Source: Gemmatimonadota bacterium
GTDB lineage: Bacteria; Gemmatimonadota; Gemmatimonadetes; Gemmatimonadales; GWC2-71-9
Assembly: GCA_029884275.1 (NCBI GenBank)
Contig: JAOUIC010000165.1
Coordinates: 1 to 5,118, forward strand
Direction: 5' to 3'
Length of the DNA: 5,118 nt
Shown: in pieces, positions 1-5,118 of the stretch
How the letters are laid out: each line of letters starts with the position of its first letter
Position numbering within the stretch: the stretch's first letter is position 1
Made by a program: the position numbers and the translations under genes
The notes under the pieces: model-generated
Told to the model about the DNA's origin: nothing
Seen by the model: the letters and a program-made list of their open reading frames with translations, nothing else
Database searches by the model: none

Positions 1-1
1 T

Positions 2-1099
2 CCCATGATCGGGAGCCTCGGGTGTCCCTACACCTGCAGCTTCTGCATCGACTCGACCGTGGAATACCAGCCGCTGGGCTTCGCCCAGCTGAGCGCCGAT
101 CTCGCTTTCCTGCTCACCAAGGTGCGCAACCCGATCGTCGGATGGCACGACCCGAACTTCGGTGTCCGGTTCGACGACTACATGGACGCTATCGAGTCGA
201 CGGTGCCGCGGGGGCGGATGCGGCACATCGCGGAGAACAGCCTGTCGCTCCTGTCGGAGCCCCATCTCAAGCGGCTCCAGCTCAACGGGTTCCAGGCCCT
301 GCTGCCGGGCATCGAGTCGTGGCACGACATGGGCAACAAGTCGAAGACCCGCCGCACTGGCATGGACAAGGTGAAGCAGGTCTCCGAGCACGTGAACCTG
401 ATCCTGCGGTACGTGCCCTACGTGCAGACCAACTTCGTGCTGGGGCTCGACACCGACGAGGGCCCCGAGCCGTTCGAGCTGACCAAGCGCTTTCTCGACC
501 TCACTCCGGGGGCGTTCCCCGCCTACTCGCTGCTGTCGGCGTTCGGCCGGGCGGCGCCGGTGAACCTCGAGTACCAGCGGAACGGACGGGTGCTTCCGTT
601 CCCGTTCGGCCTGCTGAACAACAACCACGCCATGAACGTCCGTCCGCTGAACTACTCCTGGCCGGAGTTCTACGACCGCCTGGTGGACCTCAGCCGCTAT
701 TCCTTCTCCTGGCGCGCCATCCGCCGGCGACTGGCCGCCACGTCGGGGATGATCCCGCGCTGGATGAACGTGGTCCGTGCCATGTCGTCGGAAGGCTGGG
801 GCCGGATCGAGTACCACTCCACCATCCGCCGGCTGCTCGACGAGGACCGGAGCGTGCGCGGCTTCATGGAAGGGGAGACCCGGGACCTCCCCGAGTTCTA
901 CTCCCGGCGCATCGCCCACGATCTCGGCGCGTTCGGCCAGCACCTGCCACCCGGCGCCATGGAACACGACCCGAACGCGTATCTCAGGAGCTCGGGAGAG
1001 TCGGTCGGCATCACCCTCATGACGGCCGGCCGTCGCCCTCCGCGCGCGGCGGTGCCCGGCCCTGTCGCCGCCGGGCTGCCGCAGGCCCTCGAGGCGTAG
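2..1099 (+). CDS. Radical SAM protein, probably B12-binding type, 5'-truncated by window edge
   Basis: This is the C-terminal part of a radical SAM enzyme; the frame is open to base 2, so the true start lies upstream. Numbering from the ATG at base 5, Cys7, Cys11 and Cys14 (GCPYTCSFC) form the CX3CX2C motif that holds the [4Fe-4S] cluster used to cleave S-adenosylmethionine. Further core signatures follow: HDPNFG at residues 48-53, GIES at 102-105 and NFVLGLDTDEG at 143-153. This set is typical of the Elp3-like radical SAM core found in many cobalamin-dependent (class B) enzymes, whose B12-binding domain precedes the core and would lie outside the window. The last 150 residues are family-specific and end in a DPNAYL segment near residues 324-329. 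The substrate cannot be told. The ATG at base 5 lies only six codons before the first cluster cysteine and is very unlikely to be the start. The gene ends in tandem in-frame stops, TAG then TGA, at 1097-1102. Confidence 0.88.
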   Translation, partial: PMIGSLGCPYTCSFCIDSTVEYQPLGFAQLSADLAFLLTKVRNPIVGWHDPNFGVRFDDYMDAIESTVPRGRMRHIAENSLSLLSEPHLKRLQLNGFQALLPGIESWHDMGNKSKTRRTGMDKVKQVSEHVNLILRYVPYVQTNFVLGLDTDEGPEPFELTKRFLDLTPGAFPAYSLLSAFGRAAPVNLEYQRNGRVLPFPFGLLNNNHAMNVRPLNYSWPEFYDRLVDLSRYSFSWRAIRRRLAATSGMIPRWMNVVRAMSSEGWGRIEYHSTIRRLLDEDRSVRGFMEGETRDLPEFYSRRIAHDLGAFGQHLPPGAMEHDPNAYLRSSGESVGITLMTAGRRPPRAAVPGPVAAGLPQALEA

Positions 1100-1189
1100 T
1101 GATCCCTGCCCGCGAGCCTGTGTTCCGGCCTGCCGGGGGCTGAGGATCGGGTCCACTGAGGCATCCTCCACACTGTTGCCGGTCTCCCT

Positions 1190-1214
1190 GCCCCCGGTAA
1201 TTTCCCCCGGGGGC
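1190..1214. repeat. GC-rich inverted repeat 1 downstream of the radical SAM gene
   Basis: GCCCCCGG at 1190-1197 pairs perfectly with CCGGGGGC at 1207-1214 around a nine-base loop. The right side contains the ten-base palindrome CCCCCGGGGG at 1204-1213, which offers an alternative structure. No run of T follows on either strand, so it is not a standard Rho-independent terminator. It may still help end transcription of the radical SAM gene or act in the leader of the next operon. Confidence 0.4.
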
Positions 1215-1221
1215 GGCGGCT

Positions 1222-1248
1222 CAGGCCTCGGCGGTCCGGCGAGGCCTG
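1222..1248. repeat. GC-rich inverted repeat 2 (9-bp arms)
   Basis: CAGGCCTCG at 1222-1230 and CGAGGCCTG at 1240-1248 are perfect inverted copies separated by nine bases. The element lies eight bases after inverted repeat 1 and just upstream of a weak promoter-like CTGACA. It could be a T-less terminator hairpin or a binding site for a dimeric regulator. The sequence does not decide between these, and in GC-rich DNA short perfect arms can also occur by chance. Confidence 0.4.
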
Positions 1249-1252
1249 CTCG

Positions 1253-1283
1253 CTGACACAAAATCGCCCGGTCGCCGTATGTC
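1253..1283 (+). promoter_or_regulatory. Weak candidate sigma70-like promoter for the DUF305-LVIVD operon
   Basis: CTGACA at 1253-1258 matches five of six positions of a TTGACA -35 box. TATGTC at 1278-1283 is a poor -10 match (TAT only) with a 19-base spacer. The location fits, since transcription would start about 50 bases before the DUF305 start codon. The match is weak and could be chance. An operon promoter must lie somewhere in 1100-1344 unless the radical SAM transcript reads through. Confidence 0.2.
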
Positions 1284-1291
1284 GCCCGATC
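1264..1291. repeat. Direct repeat TCGCCCGRTC, two copies 18 bp apart
   Basis: TCGCCCGGTC at 1264-1273 and TCGCCCGATC at 1282-1291 differ at one base and start 18 bases apart. A second pair, GGCCGATC at 1303-1310 and 1316-1323, lies just downstream with a 13-base offset. Repeats in a promoter region can be regulator sites, but these are short and GC-rich, so the regulatory reading is tentative. Confidence 0.25.
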
Positions 1292-1330
1292 CTGCCGCAC
1301 GCGGCCGATCCGGGTGGCCGATCTGGAGAG

Positions 1331-1348
1331 ATGAGCGATAGACGATGA
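1331..1348 (+). promoter_or_regulatory. Possible five-codon leader ORF overlapping the DUF305 start codon
   Basis: An ATG at 1331 opens a frame of five sense codons that ends in TGA at 1346-1348. This stop overlaps the DUF305 start codon (1345-1347) as ATGA, the same arrangement seen at the downstream gene junction. The only purine-rich Shine-Dalgarno-like stretch, GGAGAG at 1325-1330, touches the 1331 ATG directly and is about 14 bases from the 1345 ATG, so its spacing is poor for both. Translation by re-initiation is possible; chance is also quite possible. Confidence 0.2.
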
Positions 1349-1986
1349 GGCTCTTGCAACTGATCGCGGTCGGCGCGCCGCTCCTGTCTCTCACCGCCTG
1401 CGGTGGCGCGGCGTACGCGCCGGCGACCACCCCTGCCCAGCCTGCCGCCGTTGCGACCCCCGCCCGGGGCCGCCTGGTCACGCCGGCGGACGTGCAGTTC
1501 ATCTCCGGGATGATCCCGCATCACGCGCAGGCGGTGCTGATCGCCGGCTGGGCGCCGACGCATGGGGCCAGTCCGGCCATCCTGCGACTGTGCGAGCGGG
1601 TGGTGGTGGGCCAGCGGGACGAGATTGCCGTGATGCAGCAGTGGCTCCGGGACCAGGGTGAGCCGGTGCCCCCGGGCGAGGCGACCCACGACACGATGCC
1701 CGGCATGGATCACTCCGCCCACATGCCCGGGATGCTGACCGCCGAACAGCTGACCCGGCTGAACAACGCCACCGGCGCGGAATTCGACCGGCTGTTCCTC
1801 ACCCTCATGATCCAGCACCATCAGGGCGCCGTCACGATGGTGCAGCAGCTCATCAACTCGCCGGGCGCCGCGCAGGACAACCAGGTCTTCAAGCTCGCCT
1901 CGGACATCCATGTCGATCAGACCACCGAGATCGCGCGGATGCAGGGCATGCTGCTCGAACTGTCGCTCGATCCAGTCGGTTCATGA
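1345..1986 (+). CDS. DUF305 family lipoprotein, putative metal-binding envelope protein
   Basis: The 213-residue protein begins with a lipoprotein signal peptide: a short basic start, a hydrophobic stretch and the lipobox LTAC with Cys19 as the lipidation site. It is therefore probably anchored in the envelope facing outward from the cytoplasm. After a Pro/Ala-rich linker come two related ferritin-like helical halves. The first has MIPHH at residues 56-60 and EIAVMQQWL at 93-101; the second has MIQHH at 155-159 and EIARMQGML at 195-203. These paired HH motifs define DUF305. Between the halves, residues 115-130 are rich in Met and His (MPGMDHSAHMPGM at 118-130), like soft-metal-binding segments of periplasmic copper proteins. 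The DUF305 protein CopM of Synechocystis binds copper; a copper role here is inferred. An in-frame stop at 1339-1341 rules out an earlier start. The gene overlaps the next one by four bases. Family assignment is firm; function is not. Confidence 0.9.
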   Translation: MRLLQLIAVGAPLLSLTACGGAAYAPATTPAQPAAVATPARGRLVTPADVQFISGMIPHHAQAVLIAGWAPTHGASPAILRLCERVVVGQRDEIAVMQQWLRDQGEPVPPGEATHDTMPGMDHSAHMPGMLTAEQLTRLNNATGAEFDRLFLTLMIQHHQGAVTMVQQLINSPGAAQDNQVFKLASDIHVDQTTEIARMQGMLLELSLDPVGS

Positions 1987-4034
1987 TGTCGTCGATGTCA
2001 GGACCTGCCACTCACCGTTCCGTCCCCTCACCGGATTCAGCCATGGCACTCGTGTCTGCTACTGCCCGCCCGCGCCGGGCTTCCATTCCCTTCATGGCGA
2101 TGTCGCTTGCCGTCGGCCTGCTCTCCGCCGCGGGCTGCGCCTCCTCCACCGGCGGAGCCGGTCTGGCGCCGGCCGCACCCAAGGCCGACCCCCGCGTCGG
2201 GCTCGGCGCCGGCCTGATGGACGGGCCAGAGGCGGCCTGGAATCTCCGGGTCGTCTCCAAGACCCCGCCATCGGCGGATTTCGTCGAGGGGGTCAACTCG
2301 GACCTGACCTTCAAGGGCAACTACGTCATCCAGGGCAACTTCAACGGGTTCCAGGTGTGGGACATCACCAACCCGAAGGCTCCGGCGCTGACGAAGGCGT
2401 TCTTCTGCCCGGCATCGCAGAGCGACGTCTCGGTCTACGGAAACCTGCTGTTCGTGTCGAGCGAAGACTTCGGCGCCCGCCTGGACTGCGCTGCCGGAGG
2501 GGTGAAGGACCGGGTCAGCGCCGAGCGGCTGCGCGGCATCCGGATCCTGGACATCACCGATATCGCCAACCCGAAGGAGCTGGGGCAGGTGCAGACCTGC
2601 CGCGGCTCCCACACGCACACCCTGGTGGAGGACCCGAAGGACCCGGCCAACATCTACATCTACGTCTCCGGCTCGGCTCCGGTCCGGTCGGAGGAGGAGC
2701 TGCCGGGCTGTTCCGCGGCGCCCCCCGAGCAGGATCCCTACTCGGCACTGTTCCGGATCGAAGTCATCAGGGTGCCGCTCGCCCATCCGGAGCAGGCGGC
2801 GATCGTGAGCTCCCCGCGGATCTTCAACGACCTGGCAGCACCCCCCGAGCATGGACCGGCGCCGGAGGATGTCGCCGCGGCGAAGAAGATGGCTGAGGAG
2901 GCGCGGGCCGCGGGCAAGTACGTGATCGAGCTCGAGGGCCAGTCGTTCGTCGCGCCGCCACGGATGATCAACCCGATGCTCGACAGCATCGTGAAGGCCA
3001 GGAACGGCACTGGCGCCCCGACTGCCGCGGACAGCGCCGCGCTGCGTGAGGCGCTGCCTGGCATCATGAAGGCGCGGTTCGGCTCGGGCGGTCCCGCTAC
3101 CGGCCCGACGCAGTGCCACGACATTACCGTCTTCCCCGCGATCGGTCTTGCCGGTGGAGCCTGCGAGGGATACGGCCTGCTGCTCGACATCAGCGACGTC
3201 GCCAATCCGAAGCGGATCGCGGCGGTGTCCGATTCCAACTTCTCCTACTGGCACTCGGCGACCTTCAACAACGACGGCAGCAAGATCCTCTTCACCGACG
3301 AGTGGGGCGGGGGCGGGGCCGCGCGCTGCCGCGTGACCGACAAGAAGGAATGGGGCGCCAACGCCATCTTCACCGTGAAAGACGGACAGATGACGTTCCA
3401 GAGCTACTACAAGCTCCCCGCGCCGCAGTCCTCGCTCGAGATCTGCGTGGCCCACAACGGCTCGCTCATCCCGATCCCGGGCCGGGACATCATGATCCAG
3501 TCCTGGTATGAAGGCGGGCTCTCGATGTTCGAATGGACCGATGCGGCGAACCCGAAGGAGATCGGTTTCTTCGACCGCGGCCCGTCGGACTCGACCAGGA
3601 TGGGCGGAGCCGGCTCCTGGTCGGTGTACTGGTACAACGGCCTGATCGTCAGCTCCGAGATCCGCCGCGGGCTCGACATCCTCGAGCTGGTGCCGAGCGA
3701 GCACCTCTCGCAGAACGAGATCGATGCCGCGAAGCTGGTCCGGGTCGATCGCCTGAACGTGCAGGGGCAGGAGAAGTTCATCTGGCCCGCCACCTTCGTG
3801 GTGGCGCGCGCCTACCTCGACCAGCTGGAGCGGTCGAAGGGCCTCGCGGCCTCCAGCATCTCATCGGCGCGGAAGGCGCTGGACGGCGCCGAGAAGGCCT
3901 CGGGTCAGGCGCGGCAGGATGCGCTGACGAAGCTGGCGGTGGATCTGAAGAACGATGCTGCCGGCGCCGCCGATCAGGCCCGGGTGAAGCTGCTGCTCGC
4001 GACGGTTACCGAGATGTCGAAGGCCACGAGCTGA
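1983..4034 (+). CDS. Exported LVIVD-repeat beta-propeller protein with helical C-terminal tail
   Basis: This 683-residue protein has a signal sequence (Arg29, Arg31, Arg32, hydrophobic core about 35-50) with a lipobox-like AAGC ending at Cys52, so it is probably a lipoprotein. Propeller-type repeats recur: DITNPKAP at 127-134, DITDIANPKELG at 190-201, DISDVANPKRI at 402-412 and WTDAANPKEIG at 518-528, with RRGLDIL at 561-567. Other marked motifs are SHTHT (209-213), CHDI (378-381), GGAC (391-394), WHS (423-425), DEWGGGG (439-445) and AHNG (490-493). Cys378 and Cys394 are near enough to form a disulfide. Residues about 285-375 are an Ala-rich insertion between repeats, and about 605-683 form an Ala-rich helical tail. 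LVIVD proteins are surface or periplasmic proteins of unknown function. The start at 1983 overlaps the DUF305 stop as ATGA, suggesting translational coupling. The ATG at 2043 (residue 21) would give a more usual signal-peptide length; neither start has a clear Shine-Dalgarno. Confidence 0.87.
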   Translation: MMSSMSGPATHRSVPSPDSAMALVSATARPRRASIPFMAMSLAVGLLSAAGCASSTGGAGLAPAAPKADPRVGLGAGLMDGPEAAWNLRVVSKTPPSADFVEGVNSDLTFKGNYVIQGNFNGFQVWDITNPKAPALTKAFFCPASQSDVSVYGNLLFVSSEDFGARLDCAAGGVKDRVSAERLRGIRILDITDIANPKELGQVQTCRGSHTHTLVEDPKDPANIYIYVSGSAPVRSEEELPGCSAAPPEQDPYSALFRIEVIRVPLAHPEQAAIVSSPRIFNDLAAPPEHGPAPEDVAAAKKMAEEARAAGKYVIELEGQSFVAPPRMINPMLDSIVKARNGTGAPTAADSAALREALPGIMKARFGSGGPATGPTQCHDITVFPAIGLAGGACEGYGLLLDISDVANPKRIAAVSDSNFSYWHSATFNNDGSKILFTDEWGGGGAARCRVTDKKEWGANAIFTVKDGQMTFQSYYKLPAPQSSLEICVAHNGSLIPIPGRDIMIQSWYEGGLSMFEWTDAANPKEIGFFDRGPSDSTRMGGAGSWSVYWYNGLIVSSEIRRGLDILELVPSEHLSQNEIDAAKLVRVDRLNVQGQEKFIWPATFVVARAYLDQLERSKGLAASSISSARKALDGAEKASGQARQDALTKLAVDLKNDAAGAADQARVKLLLATVTEMSKATS

Positions 4035-4066
4035 TCGGCGAACCAGCTGGCAGGGCAGGGCGGGAG

Positions 4067-4098
4067 CGGGGCCGGAGCGAATGCTCCGGCCCCGTTTC
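4067..4098 (+). terminator. Rho-independent terminator of the DUF305-LVIVD operon
   Basis: CGGGGCCGGAGC at 4067-4078 pairs perfectly with GCTCCGGCCCCG at 4083-4094, giving a 12-bp stem with a GAAT loop. It is followed by TTTCATT, a short T-rich tail on the plus strand. It starts 32 bases after the LVIVD stop. The other side has no T run on the minus strand, so it mainly serves the plus-strand operon, though the hairpin may also hinder the convergent transcript. Confidence 0.88.
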
Positions 4099-4113
4099 AT
4101 TCAAGCTGCTCCG

Positions 4114-5118
4114 CTACAAGTACCGCACCCACCACTCCGTCCTGACTTTCTTCTGCTCGGCCCACCAGCGGCAGGGGAAATACAGCACTGCCACCGCGAT
4201 CACCCAGACGGGGTAGACCATCGCCAGGTCGAACCCCGACCCCGGCGGCGGGTTGAAGACTTCCGGGGGATCCAGGAAGTACCCGCTGATCGGTTTACCG
4301 GCCGCCGCGGAGAGCGCGATCCCCAGGCCGTGGGCGACGTACCACTGCAGCAGATAGAAGAACAGCGGCACCTGCCCGAACAGGAGCAGCATCCGGCGTC
4401 CAGGCCAGGCACTCCCGCGCTCGAGCAGTGCCAGGAACAGGAGCCCCGGTCCCAGGGTCATCAGGAGGTAGAGCAGGGAGGGGGGATACTTCGTGGTGTT
4501 CAGGAACGACAGCAGCGTGAAGGTCCCCGAGCCCTGCACCGCCCAGGTGGATGGATCACCATAGAAGTTGGCGGCGCGAATGGCGATGAAGGCCAGGGTG
4601 AGACCCGCGCCCCACTTCGCCAGCCACCGCGGCCGGTCGCCGCAGCGGACATACGCTCCTCCGAACACGAAGCCGAGCGCCATCACCCCGATCCATGGCA
4701 CCAGCGGGTACGCCACGAAGCCGAACGGCATGCTGGCTCCGAACGGCTGGATGGGGTTGGACTGGTGCAGTATCGACCAGAGAGACCCGCCGAGCCCCAC
4801 CACGGTCTGGTTTGGGGCAGTCGGGAGAACCTGAATGGGGTCGAGCAGGTTGTGGCCCGCCACCATCACCGCTCCGACAGCAAGGATCGCCGTGGTCGGC
4901 AGCCGGATCAGGGCGGCCAGCACGATCATCGATATGCCCAGCACCCAGATCACCTGCAGGAACCCGAAGAAGGCGAGCGAGAAGTTGAAGAACACGCCAA
5001 ACCGGACCACGGTGAACTCGAGCAGCACCAGCCAGAGTCCGCGGGTCCAGAGGTAACGCCCGACATCGGGCACCGATCGGCCCCGATCCAGCTGCAACGC
5101 GGGACCCACTCCTGCCAG
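4114..5118 (-). CDS. DUF1624 / heparan-alpha-glucosaminide N-acetyltransferase-like membrane protein, 5'-truncated by window edge
   Basis: This minus-strand gene encodes a polytopic membrane protein, and its frame stays open to the window end. The GTG at 5107-5109 is probably internal, because codons before it still read like family sequence. Counting from that codon, the protein shows TRGLWLVLLEFTVVRFG near residues 22-38, then repeated hydrophobic segments, a PWIG loop, TTKYPPSLLYLLMTLGP around 205-221 and FFYLLQWYVAHGLG near 250-263. This pattern is typical of the DUF1624 acyltransferase family, which resembles HGSNAT; such proteins are thought to move acyl groups across the membrane onto sugars or glycans. 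Roughly the first 60-70 residues, with the RG and Asp-His motif region expected near the first membrane helix, lie beyond the window. About seven or more hydrophobic segments are visible, and the C-terminus is basic. It converges on the LVIVD operon with a 79-base gap. The substrate is unknown. Confidence 0.82.
   Translation of the reverse strand: MAGVGPALQLDRGRSVPDVGRYLWTRGLWLVLLEFTVVRFGVFFNFSLAFFGFLQVIWVLGISMIVLAALIRLPTTAILAVGAVMVAGHNLLDPIQVLPTAPNQTVVGLGGSLWSILHQSNPIQPFGASMPFGFVAYPLVPWIGVMALGFVFGGAYVRCGDRPRWLAKWGAGLTLAFIAIRAANFYGDPSTWAVQGSGTFTLLSFLNTTKYPPSLLYLLMTLGPGLLFLALLERGSAWPGRRMLLLFGQVPLFFYLLQWYVAHGLGIALSAAAGKPISGYFLDPPEVFNPPPGSGFDLAMVYPVWVIAVAVLYFPCRWWAEQKKVRTEWWVRYL

Noticed and set aside
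22..1143. Long plus-strand open frame overlapping the radical SAM gene
   Set aside because: Its translation is Arg/Ala/Pro-rich with no family motif. It is an out-of-frame shadow of the gene with the cluster motif and is expected in GC-rich DNA.
898..1911. Minus-strand open frame spanning the intergenic gap and DUF305
   Set aside because: It runs through the ends of two well-supported genes, and its product is Arg/Gly/His-rich with no recognisable fold or signal.
1910..2896. Plus-strand open frame overlapping both operon genes
   Set aside because: It overlaps the DUF305 end and the LVIVD start in another frame, and its Arg/Gly-rich translation has no motifs.
2361..3554. Recurring AACCCGAAGG-like DNA words as a possible DNA repeat array
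   Set aside because: They encode the recurring NPK of the propeller repeats and fall at irregular intervals, so protein repeats explain them.
2037..3704. 555-codon minus-strand open frame antisense to the LVIVD gene
   Set aside because: It lies fully opposite a convincing gene, has low-complexity Arg/Val/Gly composition and shows no domain. Long antisense frames are common at this GC content.
4568..5056. Plus-strand open frames opposite the membrane protein gene
   Set aside because: They are antisense to a gene with clear membrane segments and family motifs and have no supporting feature of their own.

Overview
The window is GC-rich throughout. It holds four protein-coding genes, two of them cut by the window edges. 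No rRNA, tRNA, CRISPR array, insertion sequence or phage gene is visible. The combination of a DUF305 lipoprotein, an LVIVD-repeat propeller protein, a B12-type radical SAM protein and a DUF1624-like membrane acyltransferase, together with the base composition, suggests a free-living high-GC bacterium. Gemmatimonadota is my first guess, but this is an inference from gene content and not proven.

Layout: (1) 2-1099, plus strand: the C-terminal part of a radical SAM enzyme with a CX3CX2C cluster motif; its N-terminus lies before the window. (2) 1100-1344: a 245-base gap with two GC-rich inverted repeats, short direct repeats, a weak promoter-like match and the leader of the next gene. (3) 1345-4034, plus strand: a two-gene operon whose start and stop codons overlap (ATGA). 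It encodes a DUF305 lipoprotein with two His-His repeats and a Met/His-rich linker, then a large exported LVIVD-repeat beta-propeller protein with a helical tail. (4) 4067-4098: a strong Rho-independent terminator closing the operon. (5) 4114-5118, minus strand: a convergent, 5'-truncated multi-pass membrane protein of the DUF1624 (heparan-alpha-glucosaminide N-acetyltransferase-like) family.

Only the DUF305 and LVIVD genes are clearly linked in expression. Both carry export signals and are probably anchored at the cell envelope, so they may work together outside the cytoplasm. DUF305 relatives such as cyanobacterial CopM bind copper, which makes metal handling or redox chemistry a reasonable but untested idea. 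The radical SAM and acyltransferase genes look like independent neighbours. The best candidate for something under-described is the DUF305-LVIVD pair; nothing else in the window resembles a new defence, mobile or RNA-based system.
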